A stretch of 64,000 nt of DNA from Paguma larvata (GCA_030068075.1 CM057826.1:77535312-77599311); one strand, 5' to 3'; shown: positions 1 to 11,339, counted from the stretch's first letter. A program made the numbers and translations. Notes: generated by a model from the letters alone, not told the origin.

Positions 1-48
1 ACCCTAAAGCCAAGCACTCAGTAGAGGTCAGTTTATAAGACAAGTGAC
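1..48. other. left edge, unassigned
   Basis: Short stretch before the first SINE. It may belong to the L1 that continues at 257, because a caagtga direct repeat brackets the SINE, but it is too short to assign. Confidence 0.3.
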
Positions 49-256
49 GGGGCGCCTGGATGGCTCAGTCGGTTAAGCTTCTGACTCTTGATTTTTGGCT
101 CAGGTCATGATCTCATGGTCATGAGATCAAGCCTCATGTTGGGCTTTGTGCTGGGCACGGAGCCTGAGGGATTCTCTTTCTCCTTCTCCCTCTGCCTCAC
201 CCCACCTAGCACTGTCTCTCTCTCTCTCTCAAAAATACAATAAAATAAAATCTTCA
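49..256 (+). repeat. tRNA-Lys-derived carnivore SINE
   Basis: It starts with the diagnostic ggggcgcctggatggctcag, passes through the tRNA-like A/B-box part and a pyrimidine-rich middle, and ends in an ataaaataaaa tail. The direct repeat caagtga at both ends (41-47 and about 255) supports insertion by target-primed reverse transcription. It lies in or beside an older L1. Confidence 0.9.
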
Positions 257-364
257 AGTGAGGACAACTAGATATCCACATGCCCAGTGATGAACTTAGA
301 CCCTCACCTCACACCATATATAAAAATTCACTCAATGGATCATAGATTTAAATATAAAAGTTAA

Positions 365-458
365 GGGGCACCTGGGTTGCTCAGTTGGTTGAGCATCCGA
401 CTTCAGCTCAGGTCATGATCCTGCTCATGGGTTTGGGCCCCGCATGGAAAAAAATAAA
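365..458 (+). repeat. tRNA-Lys SINE, 3'-truncated
   Basis: It begins ggggcacctgggttgctcag and keeps only the tRNA-like head, stopping after gggccccgcatgg with a short A-rich tail. The pyrimidine-rich body is missing. The L1 resumes immediately after it. Confidence 0.8.
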
Positions 459-710
459 GGAGGAAATCTCTGGGACCTTAAGGGAAAATTTTTTTAGATA
501 TGACACTAAAAGCATATCCATAAGAAAAATTGATAAATTGGACCTTATCAAACTTTAAAATGTCTGTGCTACACAAGACAACTTTAAGAAAATAAAAAAG
601 ACAAGCAACAGACTATGAGAAAATATTTGCAAAATAGGTATATGGTGAAGAATTTATATCCAAAATATACAAATAACTCTTACAACTCAATAATAAAAAG
701 AAAACCCAAT

Positions 711-904
711 TTATTTTTATTTTTATCAATGTTTGTTTATTTTGAGAGGCATGAGTAAATGCGAAGGAGAGGCTGAGAGAGAGAGAGAATCCCCAGTGAC
801 AGCACTGACCCTGTCTCAGGGCTCCATCTTAGGAACAATGAGATTGTGACCTGAGCAAAAATCAAGAGTCAGACACTTAACTGACTGAGCCACCCAGGTG
901 CCCC
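711..904 (-). repeat. tRNA-Lys SINE
   Basis: The reverse-strand copy ends in gccacccaggtgcccc and its T-rich complement of the tail lies at 711-745. The L1 text acccaattta / actcaattta on either side looks like a slightly mutated target duplication. Confidence 0.88.
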
Positions 905-1735
905 AAAGACAACTCAATTTAAAAATGGACAAAAATATATGAGCTGATATTTCACTATAAAGAAGATATACAAATGCTTAATGGCAAATAAAGATATGAA
1001 AAGATGTTCAACATCTGTAGTCATCAGGGAAATATAAATTAAAATGAAATAGCATTTCACATCCATTAGAATGTTTGGAACAAATAAGGCAGACAATAAC
1101 AAATGTTGGAGAGGAGTTGGGAGAAATGGGACCCCTTCATACACTGCTAATGAAAATAAAAAATGGAACACTTTGAAAAACAGTTTCAAAGCTTCTCGAA
1201 AAACTAAACACAAAACTACCAAATGGCCCAGCAATTCCACTCCTAGATATCTGCGTGAGAAAGAGTAAAACATATGCCTACACCATTACTTGTAGAAAAA
1301 TTTTCATTGCAGAATAGCAGTGATGTTGATACAAGTCCCAAACTGGAAACAACCTGAGTGTCAATTAACTGATAAATGGATATACTAAGTGTGGTCACCC
1401 ATACAATGGACTACTATTTGACAATAGAAAGGAAGGACCTACCAACACATGCTGCATCACAGAGGAACCTCAAAAACATTTTGCAAAGAGAAAGAAGTCA
1501 AACCACATATTGTATGATTCCATTATCTGAAAGAAGTGCCCAGAAAAGGCAGATTTATAGACATAAAACAGATGGGTAGCTGCCTGGTAGGGGGACCGGG
1601 AATAACTACAAAGGGATCTTATTGGGAAAATGAAAATGCTCTAAAAGTGATTTATGGTGGACTGAATTATACACTTGAAATGGATGGATTTAATGATATG
1701 TAAAATACATCTCACCCAAGTTGTTTTAAAAAGAA

Positions 1736-2564
1736 AAGTGAATGAGTCATTGCCTCACTTACACCCCTGACAAAGATCCTTCTCTTCATCGTCACTTAGT
1801 ATTCCACTATATGGGTATACCACCAATTTCCAGAAGCTCTCTACTCCCTTGTTTTTAAAATTCTTACCTTCCTCCCCACTCTGCCCTCTAACAAAAACTC
1901 TCTAAAAAGCTCATCATGCATTTTAGCATGTTTGTCCCAATACTTCCATTCACAGCAGGAAAACACAGGCTCTTTGCCAGTAGCTCTTTCACACTTTTAT
2001 GGAGTCCTTATTCAGTCCAGTTACCTTGCTGACAGGATGCTAACAGTTTGACCGAAGAGAGAGAGAATTCACAGAAATAACTACAAAACAGAGGTTCCTG
2101 GAAAGATCTTACTGAATTCACATGGGGGAAAATCAAACGAGTCTTCGGGTAAGAGGGGCCGTCCGAAGGAGACAATGCATGACGGTCAGAATCCCTACAA
2201 GTGGAAATGAGCACTACAAGACTTCCATGGGGATCAGGGCCAGTGCTGAGTACACCTATTCTGAGGACTCTCAGCTTCAGGTCTTTGTTCCTGATCTTTC
2301 TCTTCTCTTCTCAAACCATGTTCACCTGCTGTTGGCTCTGATTATGCATTAAAAATTAATCTTGGCTTTAGTGGGAAACCCACTGAACCAGTAGTGTGAC
2401 TGTTAGAGAACTTGCTGAATCACTGTGTGGAAAAATATTATTCAATTTGCTTCTTTAGTTCCAAAGCATTCTTAGATTTTTGAGCTATACATATATGTAA
2501 AGTGTGACTGTTTTCAGTATCTAAGTCCTTTATTATTCATCATGCAATAAAAAAAATCAGCCAT
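1736..2564. other. no gene or clear repeat
   Basis: No coding exon, RNA gene or confident repeat is visible. Short open frames around 2008-2352 lack family resemblance and match chance expectation. Confidence 0.5.
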
Positions 2565-2630
2565 TAAACAAATACTTACAGAATACCATGAGTCAGTTGC
2601 TGGGCTAATGTTGATGAATGAGGGTAAATA
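2565..2630 (-). repeat. L2 3'-end fragment (tentative)
   Basis: The text around aacaaatacttacagaataccatgagtcag resembles the reverse complement of the L2 3' terminus (aacaaatatttattgagtgcc). Only about 60 bp is recognisable. Confidence 0.35.
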
Positions 2631-2662
2631 CAGATTAAAAAATGTGTAAGGAGTTCAACTAT

Positions 2663-2856
2663 AGTCCAATGTTTAAAAAATACGGTCTGTGGACCACTTG
2701 CATCTGAGTCACCTAAAAAGTTATTAAAATGCAGACTGCTGTGCCCCGCATCAAACCAAATGAATCAGAATCTCCGTGGTTAGAGCTCAGAAATGCTCAT
2801 CTTAACGAGCTCTACGGGCGATTGTTAATATACACTGAAGTTTAAGAATCAATGCT
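2663..2856 (+). repeat. MER5A hAT-Charlie MITE
   Basis: It shows the MER5A order: ggtctgtggaccacttgcat, gagtcacct, ttattaaaatgcagactg, gaatcagaatctccg, then tacactgaagtttaagaatca. This is a non-autonomous, long-dead DNA transposon. Confidence 0.8.
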
Positions 2857-3667
2857 GTGCTAAGTCCCAAAGAAACTCACTTGTATCACAAACAAGTGTA
2901 ATACGGTAGAAAAGTAGATGTCTCTGTTAGTTTCAGTGGTGATTATGTGCCAGAATCCTCTTGTGTAATAGTCTCAGCACTGATCATTTTTATATGAGCA
3001 TTTAGAATAAGGTCTCCAGAAAAGCTACTATAAAATTATAAATATTATGAAATTATCACCATTAAAGGAAAGAGCAAGAGAGGATGAGATTGACTCACTA
3101 CGGTCAATAAAATTACAGAAAAATTACTTGAGCTGGATCTTGAGGCTAGAGTTTTAAGCTGGGCCAGCCAGTTTTGAGGCTTTTTCTTATGATTCTGTCA
3201 GTATTACACTCAAGAACTAGATGAATGAAATTGCAGCCACCACTGATCCTAAAAAGGGTTGGCTTCTGCCATCCACTCCACGGTCAGCAAAATGATCCCT
3301 TATGACCACCCTGTTTCCTTCCACAGCTCACCTCTAAGGTAAGGTCTTCCTTAGCTATCAAATTGGCAACACTTAGGTCACATATCTAAACATTAGCCAC
3401 AAGGGAGACTGGGAAAAGTAGCTTTTTGTTTTTGTTTATAGTTACCTAGGGGAGGTAAAATACACAATGCAGGAAATTTTCAAAACATGCAGTGGATGGC
3501 CAACACATATTAAGCTGCTATGATATATACCTAGCACACAGTCCATCTCCAGAACATAGGCTTTTAATCATTCTACCATACTGCTTCTTACTGTGGCCCA
3601 CGGAGCCAGGGGTAAGCAATCATCTCATTGACCAGAGCTGGGTCATACACAGAATTCAGGAGGTTAT
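2857..3667. other. no gene seen
   Basis: AT-rich intergenic sequence with no recognisable exon, RNA gene or transposon. Confidence 0.45.
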
Positions 3668-3942
3668 CGTACTTGTTCCAGCTGCTATAACACAAATACC
3701 ATAAACCAGGTGGCTTATAAACAACAAAATTTTATTTCTCACAGTCTGGAAGCTGAGAAGACTAAGATTAAGGCACCAGTAGATTCAGTGATGAATGAGA
3801 GTGCACTTCATGGTATAAAGACTATGTCTTTTTGCTGTTATCCTCACATGGCTGAGGGATCTCTCTGTGGTCTCTTTTATAAGGCACTAATTTCATGGAG
3901 CCCTCATGACCAAATCACTCCCAAAGGCCCTGCCTCCTAATA
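3668..3942 (-). repeat. MLT1-type ERVL-MaLR LTR fragment
   Basis: It reads as the reverse complement of an MLT1 LTR: agctgctataacacaaatacc, ggtggcttataaacaacaaaa, tttatttctcacagtctgga, tcctcacatggctgag, and caaatcactcccaaaggccc. The outer end is missing, so this is a partial solitary LTR of an ancient endogenous retrovirus-like element with no internal region nearby. Confidence 0.82.
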
Positions 3943-4384
3943 AAAATGGTTTATTTATTCATAGTCAGTCTAAGTAAGAGTCAACTATATAAAGAATATT
4001 TTCAACTCCTTTTTAGTCCTTTAGAAAATATTATCTGGTGTGGTATTTAGTGTTCTGATGTGAAGATTCTCACAAATAATTATTCTTTCCTGATTGCAAA
4101 AAAAATGTGTAGTCTTCAAACAGGCAAATACTCTTCCATTTATGACATAATAAAAAGTATATAGCACACGAAGTTTTCATTTTTGTATTATCTACCAAGA
4201 ACCTTAAAGGTAGATTAGTGCTCAATGGCAATAATTACTATGAGCTGGTTTTTATATATAATTAATTTTTTCCTTTATTATTTGGTTCATATTCTTTTAA
4301 TAGTGTGTTGTTAATTTCAAAGTCTCAAATTCTCTTTTAAATGTATATTCCTATTGGTTGAATTTAAAATAAAAGTCACTCACG
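3943..4384. other. AT-rich, nothing recognised
   Basis: AT-rich stretch between the MLT1 LTR and an antisense L1. No exon or clear repeat is seen. Confidence 0.4.
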
Positions 4385-5139
4385 TTAATATAGATTGGTG
4401 AGTTTTCACAGGTGTATATAATCCTACAGCCATCACCATAATCAAGTTATAGAATATTTCCTATCATTCTAAAAATATTTTCTCTTTGCAGCTGATCCTC
4501 TCTCAGCCTCAAGCAACAACTGATCTACTTTCTGTTAGTTTTACCTTTCCTAGAATTTCATATGAATAGAATCATACAGAATATTATTTTGTGACTTTTC
4601 ACTTAGCATAAGGTTTATAAAAATCCCCCATGCTGTTGTGTAACAGTATTTTGTTCCTTTTTTATTGCCAATTATAATTTCATGGTATGGCTATATCACT
4701 ACTACAGATACCACAACAGAATCTTTATCCATTAACCAGTTGATGGATAATTGGATTGTTTCCTTTGTGGATACTACGCATAATGTGGCTATAAATAATC
4801 ACATACAAGATTTGTATGGACACATATTTTCATTTCGCTTGGGTAAATACCTACAAAGTAGCAATGTTGGGTCCTATGGTAAGTATATGCTTACTGTCTC
4901 AGACAGGGTCAAGCTGTCTTCCAGAGTAGCTTCACCATTTTGCAATCCCACCTACAACGTATGAGAGTTCCCACTGCTCCACATCTCTGTCAGCACTTAC
5001 TGTTGTCAGGCTGTTTAATCTTAGCTTTTCTAATGAGTGTGCTGTAGTATCTCATTATGATTTTAATTTGCATTTCCCCCAATGAATGTAACATTGAGCA
5101 TCTTTTCATGTGCTTATTGACTATATTTATATGTTCTTT

Positions 5140-5290
5140 TTTGAAAGTTTATTTAATTATTTTGACAGAGACAGAAACAGTGTATTGCCAGCTGCAGAGC
5201 CTGACACAGGGCTCAAACCCACAAACTGTGAGATCATGACCTGAGTCGAAACCAAGAGACGGACATTTAACCAAGTCACCCAGATGCCCA
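5140..5290 (-). repeat. tRNA-Lys SINE, shortened
   Basis: Reverse-strand copy with gtgagatcatgacctgagtc and an end resembling cacccagatgccc. The pyrimidine-rich middle is largely absent, making it about 50 bp shorter than neighbours. Confidence 0.75.
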
Positions 5291-5591
5291 AATACACTCT
5301 TTTTTAAATTGTTCAAATCCTTTGCATATTTTTTATTAGGTTGCTTGTTTTCTTATTATTGGTCGTAAGAGTTATCTTTATATTCTGAAACTGAGCCTTT
5401 TGTCAGATATATGTTTTAGAAGTACCTTCTCTCAATCTGTAGTGCCTTTTCATTTTCTTAACTGCATCTTTCACGGAGCAAAAGTTTTAATTTATATTTA
5501 TAATTTGCATTTATTTTTATTTAAATATTTATGGAGTTATCTTTTATGATTCATGATTTCTATATCTATTTAAGAAAAGCCTATTAACTTA

Positions 5592-5812
5592 GGCTTTCTC
5601 AAACTCTGTACTATTGATATTTTGGACTTGATAATTTTTTTGTTTTAGGGGTCCATCCTGTTCATTGTAGGATATTCATTTTCATGCCTGGACTCGACTT
5701 AGATACCAACAGCATGTTCCTCATCCCACTCCAGTTATGGTAATCAAAAACATCTCCAGACAATGCCAAATGCCCCTTGAAGAATCAAATTGCCCTCAGT
5801 TGAGAACCACTG
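5592..5812 (-). repeat. MER20-like hAT-Charlie MITE
   Basis: A 221-bp element with terminal inverted repeats (ggctttctcaaactctg on the left, cagttgagaaccactg on the right). The internal text tccagacaatgccaaatgcc and ttgtaggatattcatt matches the family I recall as MER20 (about 219 bp). It is inserted in the antisense L1. The family name is from memory; the hAT type is firmer. Confidence 0.65.
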
Positions 5813-6243
5813 GCCTAAACTAATGCCGCAAAAAAATTCTATTTTTCTTTTTTTTGGTAGGAGTTTTATAGCTTTAAAATCTTAAATTTGGGTCTATAAT
5901 CTATATCAAGTTAATTTCTATATAAGGGAGAGATAAGGATCAAAGTTCATTTTTCCCATAGAGATATTCAGTTGTTTTAGCACCTCTGTGGAAAAAACTA
6001 TCCTTTCTCACAATGGATTACCTGGGCACCTAATTTGAAAATCATTATAAATGGGGATCTATTCTAAGCTCTCTATTATGCTCCATTTATAGATGCCTAC
6101 CCTAAGCCAATACCAGACACTGATTATTGTAGGTTTATAACAAGTCTTAAAATTAAGTAGTATAAACACTTTATTCTTTTTCAAAATTATTTTCGCCATT
6201 CTAGGTCCCTTGCTTTTCCATACTTTTTAGAATAAGCTTGTCA

Positions 6244-6462
6244 ATTTTTTTCTTTAAAAAAATTTTTTAGGTTTTAGTTTTGAGAATGAGAGAGAGTGAG
6301 CAAGGAAGAGGGGCAGAGAGAGAGGAAAGACAGAATCCTAAGGAGGCTCTGCACTATCAGCACAGAACTGGATACAGGGCGCAAACTTATGAACTGTGAG
6401 ATAAGGACCTGCGTCAAAATCAAGAGTCAGATTCTCAACTGACTGAGCCACCCAGGCACGTC
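6244..6462 (-). repeat. tRNA-Lys SINE
   Basis: T-rich start, gagagagagtgagcaagg-type middle, gtgagataaggacctg, and end actgagccacccaggca. Fairly diverged copy. Confidence 0.82.
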
Positions 6463-6997
6463 TCTTTAATATACTTCTTATTTTGGAATATTTTTAGATT
6501 TGCAGAAAAGGTGCGAAGAGAGTCCCTATATACTGCTCACTGAGTTTCTGTTTCCCCTAACATTACTATTGTACATTACTATGGCACATCTCTCTAAACT
6601 AAGAAACCAACATTGGTACTTTGCTATTAACTAAACTGATGATTTAACTTGGATTTCAACAGGTTTTCAATGAATGTCCTCTTGTCATTCCAAGATCCAG
6701 TCTAGAATACTACACTGCATTTAACCACGTCTTCCCTCTCTCCTCTAGACTACAGCACTCAGACTTCCCTTGCTTTTCATGCATGACTTTAATGGTCTTG
6801 AGGAGTACTGGTTAGTTATTTTGTAAAAGGTCCCCTAATTTGTTTTATGTGATGTTTTTCTCATGATTAGGCTATGCTCATGGGTTTTCAGAAAGAATGC
6901 CACAGAGGTTAAGTATACTGCTCGCCACATAATGTCAGGAGATATCTGCTATCTACATGGAATCACTAATAAGATTAACCTTGAAGTCAATTTCCTT
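6463..6997. repeat. probable old L1 3'-UTR-derived sequence
   Basis: Text such as agatttgcagaaaaggtgcg, tttctgtttcccctaacatt, ggagtactggttagttattttgtaaaa and gatgtttttctcatgattagg resembles a frequent L1M 3'-UTR segment. I cannot fix the subfamily or orientation. Confidence 0.45.
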
Positions 6998-7271
6998 TTT
7001 TAAAAGCTGGCTAATTCTCAAAAAATAAATAATATGTAAGTTAAAACTTTTAAAAAGGGGGGCGGGGGGCGCCTGGGTAGCTCAGTCAGTTAAGCGTCCA
7101 ACTCTTGATTTCAGCTCAGGTCGTGATCTCAGCTTCACGTATTTGAGCCCTGCATTTGGCTCTGTGCTGTCAGCACGAAACTTGTTTGAGATTCTCCTTC
7201 TCTCTCTGTCTTTCTCAAAAAAAAAAAAATAGACAAAAATAATGAAAACAAAAAATTTTAAAAGCTGGCTA
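6998..7271 (+). repeat. composite SINE insertion with 16-bp target duplication
   Basis: The 16-mer ttttaaaagctggcta occurs at 6998-7013 and again at 7256-7271. Between them lie a 5' orphan SINE tail (attctcaaaaaataaataat, from 7014) and then an almost complete SINE starting at about 7066 after a G-rich run. Both parts therefore seem to have arrived in one insertion, or a second SINE landed in the tail of the first. Confidence 0.8.
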
Positions 7272-7964
7272 GGACCCTGATCAGGATTGTAATGACTATA
7301 TATCAATTCTGGAAGAACAGCTGTCTTAACAACTTATAGTTTTCCAACCTATAAATATTGTTCGTCATTCTACTTATTTATGTCTTCATTCATCTCCCTC
7401 ACCTCCTCCAGGCATGGATTTCTCACCAAGATCTGTCTGCTTCTGTCTGCTCTCCTGCGCCTTCAAGTACCTGATTCTTATTGCTATGTTCCAGAGTGTA
7501 GAGTTATTACCTGAAAAAGGTAAGTTTAATAAGATCTAATTCAGCCACTAAAAGCAAATCTATTAGTGTCTCAGATACTTTTTTAAGGTAGACAGGGAAA
7601 AATAATTTTTATTATTATTTTTAAAATACCCTCGGACTAGAATCTTAATCACTGTCTGTGTTAAACCAACCTGAAATCTTAAAGTTCACCACAGATTAGG
7701 AGCTATACAGTCTATGATCATGAAACAGAGTTTTTCTCTGTGTCAAATGAATTTGACTATATGAATTATGACTTCATATCTGGCTACAATTTCAGGCTCT
7801 AAAAGATCAAACACAAGAGAATCATATAATAATCACGGTAAAACTGTTCATTGCTATCCATGATGTTGTCAAGTGGCATAATTCTATAGAGTAATATATC
7901 TTTAATGGTAATAGAGTTTTAAGTAACTCTTCTGGAAAGCAAAAGTACAGGAGTCTTAAGATTA
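7272..7964. other. no gene seen
   Basis: Non-repeat or unrecognised sequence with no exon, RNA gene or strong motif. A pyrimidine-rich stretch lies near 7380-7460. Confidence 0.4.
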
Positions 7965-8345
7965 TTCATAACTTTGACCTAGTGTATTCTCAGTCTTAGG
8001 ACTCTATCCTATGGAATAATGCCAAACAGAATCAGAGGGAAGAGTAACTCTTATGCACTAATATTTCCACCAAAGCGTTGTTTATAATATGAAATAATTT
8101 GATACTACTTAAATGTCCAATAAGAAATTATATTCCCATAGCCACAAGCTTCAGTAACACCATAATATTAAGCAAATGTATATGCTATATGAGCTCAACT
8201 CTAATTTTTTTTAAAGTATAGAACAAAAGACTAGAAGTTAATATACCAAATACTTAATGATGGCTAGTGGAACTATAGATGTTGTCCTTCTTTTTCCTAC
8301 TTGCTATTTTTCAATGGTGAGCCAGGGAAACAATAAAATTGTCAT
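7965..8345 (+). repeat. L1/HAL1-type 3'-end fragment
   Basis: Order of text: cataactttgacctagtgta, ggactctatcctatggaata, aatgtccaataagaaatta, aaaagactagaagttaatat, cttgctatttttcaatggtg, then an aacaataaaattg tail. This fits the 3' region of an old L1-type LINE. It is non-coding here. Confidence 0.6.
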
Positions 8346-9059
8346 TAATCTTATAAAAGTTTACCTTATTTTTGAATTTCTGAGCTTGAATATTTAGAAA
8401 ACTGGTTTGTCCTCCATACTTCATTGGTAAGGAAATTTTTGTTATGTTCCAGTCTCTGTTTCTAAGGCTAAGGAAATGGAGCAGGTCCCATCAGCAATAT
8501 TTCATTAAAAATACTTTTTAAATTATTAAATAAAATGCCTCAAGCAAGATTAATTTTAATAGGAGTCCTCTAAAACCTGGAAAGTGAAAGGAATTTTAGA
8601 GTTGTATTTCCAATGAATATTTCAAACGCTGAGTAAAAATGGAGTTTTATTCTAGAAAGCTTTCCAGTTATGAGACTTAAGATGCCTAATAAACAAAATT
8701 CTATTACATTTTATTTATTAAAAGCTCCTTGTTTCGCTGTTACAGTTACTACTGTTTGTAGTTTCCCAAACAGAAATGACAGAGTACAATGTGATCTTCT
8801 ACATCAGGACTTTCTGTTACAAACTAGTCTACCTTTGCTGTTCAACTCTCCTAAGCTAATGATTTAGTACCAGCATTGCTGATAATTATCTACTAAACCA
8901 TACACTGGATATAATGACCTTTAACTTGGTTTTAAATATCCCAAACACGATCTCCTGATGTCTCTCTAAATAGAAAAAATAAAAATATTTTTAGTTTAAC
9001 ATTTCATACCACTGGAAGATAATCTAGAGGGAATGTTTAAGGTTAGTAGAGTGTTTATC
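8346..9059. other. no gene or repeat recognised
   Basis: AT-rich, with no recognised transposon or coding signal. A 65-codon open frame at 8670-8867 has no family resemblance. Confidence 0.4.
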
Positions 9060-9270
9060 TTATCAAAAGTGGTCTGGTCTGTTTGGGTTACTGTTTGGAT
9101 TCCAGCTAATCAGGCCTATTTACTAGCTTAAGAACTTTCAGCAATTAACAGTGTTCAAACAGCACCAATCTGCTGTGTTATTTCAGCTGGGAAAGGCAGC
9201 TATATGAACCAATACAGCTTTCTTACTAAAAATAAACGATTGCACTTTGCACTCACTGGGGAGTTAGCTT
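9060..9270. other. non-repeat block, possible conserved element
   Basis: This stretch has mixed composition and no recognisable transposon text, unlike its flanks, for example gcaccaatctgctgtgttat and cagctgggaaaggcagctat. It could be a conserved non-coding element. That is inference from texture only. Confidence 0.25.
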
Positions 9271-9837
9271 TTAGGTATGTCACACTGTCACACTGCATAG
9301 CAAAACAAAAGGGTGTGAAACATCTAAATAATAAAATACCCGAAGACATGCCATGTTTTTAGATCTAAAAAAATAATAAAGTAACTTTGCCAACAAAAAC
9401 ATCATTGCAGGAAGACAAAACAAATACAAAGTGAATTTAAGAGGTAGGTTGTGGTCCTTTTCCATCAAGAACCAAGACCCTCCTTGTTTTTAAGACTGCT
9501 TGGTTATGTTAGCGATTTTTAACATGGTAGCTGGAATCAACAATACATTTGCTCTTCAGACTTTGACACTTCCCAAGCTGCTAGGCCTATGCTTAACCAA
9601 ACAAGTACAGTAGCCCAAGTGGAACATTTATGTAACACATAAACTATAAACGTTCTTTGAGGACCAAAGAGGCCTACTCATTCTAGAAGATAAGACAAAC
9701 GGATAGGAACATTAAATTTTAAAACATATTTAACACTCTGTGAGGAGTATATTTAGCATATGCTTGTTGTAGTTAAAAATATCACATCATTTGTTTATTG
9801 ACAATAAAATATTCTTTGCCTAAATAATTTTTTAAAT
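9271..9837. other. no gene seen
   Basis: AT-rich sequence with no recognised exon, RNA gene or repeat. Confidence 0.4.
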
Positions 9838-10068
9838 TCATTGAGTATTTATCTGGGGTTATGCTGTATACTAAACACTTTCCATATATTCTCTCATTTA
9901 ATTCTTTCAATAATACTATTAGGTGTAGATACTAATATTTATCTTCATTTTGCACATGGAAAAACATACTTAAAAAGGTTAAGTAATCTGCCCATAGTCA
10001 TTCAGCTAGTTCATAATGGAGTTTGAACATAGAAGGTTTGATTTTCGAGCCTGTACTTTCACCTACTG
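9838..10068 (-). repeat. MIR SINE
   Basis: Reverse-complement MIR order: ttgagtatttatctgg, actaaacactttccatat, ctcatttaattctttcaata, catttt..acatgga, aaaggttaagtaatctgccc, attcagctagtt. Well preserved for an ancient SINE. Confidence 0.85.
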
Positions 10069-10261
10069 TGGGTAAATAAAAATGACACTCAAGAATTTTT
10101 AGAATAGAAGAGATATCAAAATACCTGAAATAAACATTCCTGATAATAAAATCATAAAACACATCCTATCTATGGCCTTTCTTTTGCCACTGACAGCTAT
10201 TCCCTTCCCAGTGCCAGCTCTTTCTCCCTGCTGCTGCCCCTTCCTCTTCCACTTTCCAGCA

Positions 10262-10302
10262 AACACACACAAACACACACGCGGGCACAAACACACACAC
10301 GC
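10262..10302. repeat. (CA)n-rich simple repeat
   Basis: Interrupted aacacacac runs broken by gcgggc. It is probably length-variable. Confidence 0.85.
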
Positions 10303-10476
10303 CAGTTGCAGCTTCGCTGATAGTGTCTGTAGTACTAAAAAAAAGTGCAGGGAAAAGTTAATGTTCTACTTCAAAAGTAGACTAAATGGTTGGTGAGCGT
10401 GGCCTCCGAACGAGTGGGGTGGGGAGGGGAGGGGACCTCGTTATTTGAACAATCGATTGGATGTTCCCACTTGTTT

Positions 10477-10594
10477 GTTTACTTGAGGTAAACTCATTTA
10501 CAGGTATATAGGAACATGAAAAAAGTTTCCACAGAAGAGGTGGTTCCCGGATTTCCTTTACTTCTCTGCTCAAGCCAAAAGGCCTGCTGTTTAC
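10477..10594. promoter_or_regulatory. cluster of three forkhead-type motifs
   Basis: gtttac (10477-10482) and gtaaac (10488-10493) form a perfect inverted repeat around ttgag. A third tgtttac lies at 10588-10594. The core matches the FOX-family consensus (A/G)TAAA(C/T)A in either orientation. Its location about 26 kb upstream of the ELL2 promoter makes it at best a distal element. There is no functional evidence. Confidence 0.3.
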
Positions 10595-10702
10595 CTAACA
10601 GAAACAATTATAGAAGGTTTTCCATAAGAGTTTAAAATGATGTTTCTCTGAATAAAGTTAGATCTTACCGAAGCAGATCTATAAATGAGTGTTTTCCTAT
10701 CT

Positions 10703-10890
10703 ATAGAACTTTCTGCAGTGGAGATATTTGACATTTCTGCTATCCAACATGATAGCCACTAGCCATATATAGGCTGTTGAGCACTTGAAATGTGGCTAGT
10801 GGGACTTAGGGACAAATTTTTAACTTTATCTAACTTTAATTTAAATAGTCACATATGGCTAATGGCTATCATATCAGACAGAATACCTAC
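10703..10890. repeat. ancient hAT-type MITE (subfamily unnamed)
   Basis: atagaactttctgcag, ggtagcc-type text atgatagccactagccata, gagcacttgaaatgtggcta, then tcacatatggctaatggcta form the inverted-repeat-rich pattern of a common ancient mammalian DNA transposon. A longer relative sits at 13735-14055. Confidence 0.6.
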
Positions 10891-10904
10891 AGCCTTATTC
10901 AACA

Positions 10905-11089
10905 ACCCCTATTCATCGAGTATCTTCTATGTGCTATATACCTACCTTTAAGGAAGGTACAATTTCATCCCCATTTTACAGATAAGGAAACTGAGGCTCA
11001 GAGAGGCTCCTAGATTTACAACCAACAAGTGGTAAATTCTGGATTATACACCCACATCTGTCCATCTCAAGGCCTGATACTTTCATTAC
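10905..11089 (-). repeat. MIR SINE
   Basis: Core text ccccattttacagataagga, aactgaggctcagagagg, then aagtggtaaattctggatta is the reverse complement of the MIR core and 3' part. The region 5' of the core is short. Confidence 0.85.
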
Positions 11090-11240
11090 CAGTGGTTTTT
11101 AATATCGGCTGAGTATTAGCTGGCTGGTGAGCTTTTCAAAAATACTCATCCTCAGGTTCCATTACCATAATTTATTTAATCGGCCTGGGGTAGGACCCAG
11201 GTACATACTTATCACTGAAACTGTCACTGTGTAACACCAC
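11090..11240 (+). repeat. MER5/MER58-type hAT MITE fragment
   Basis: Starts ccagtggtttttaatatcgg, then ggctggtgagcttttcaaaa, ggtaggacccaggtacat. This is the layout of short hAT-Charlie MITEs related to MER5/MER58. The exact family is uncertain. Confidence 0.5.
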
Positions 11241-11339
11241 TAGTGTGACTGAGGCCCCCTGTTATCAGACAACCATTTCCAAAAGGGAGCCCCAATGAAG
11301 TTCTACCTCTACTTCTTCTCTTAAACATGATTAACACTT

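Larger units (their letters stand above)
257..1735 (+). repeat. L1 3' part (end of ORF2 plus 3' UTR)
   Basis: The order of segments matches the C-terminal third of mammalian L1 ORF2: ctagatatccacatgc, then agatatgacactaaaagca, gataaattggacctta, catgaaaagatg-like text, ccagcaattccactcctaga and atggactactatt. The 3' UTR ends near 1735. Many frame breaks make it non-functional. Two SINEs (365-458 and 711-904) interrupt it and are therefore younger. Confidence 0.85.
4385..6243 (-). repeat. L1M ORF2/3'-UTR fragment, antisense
   Basis: The + strand carries the antisense L1 text in the correct order: ccatcaccataatcaag, agaatcatacagaatatt, gggtaaatacctacaaagta, gcaatcccacctacaacgta, gatttttaatttgcatttccc-like text, ttatcaagtta-like text, and gccaataccagacactgat. 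Two SINEs and one hAT MITE interrupt it (5140-5290, 5592-5812, and a SINE at its right edge), which dates the L1 as the oldest layer. All frames are destroyed. Confidence 0.82.

Noticed and set aside
914..1579. Open frames at 0.9-1.6 kb
   Set aside because: They are fragments of the L1 ORF2/3'-UTR relic or its antisense.
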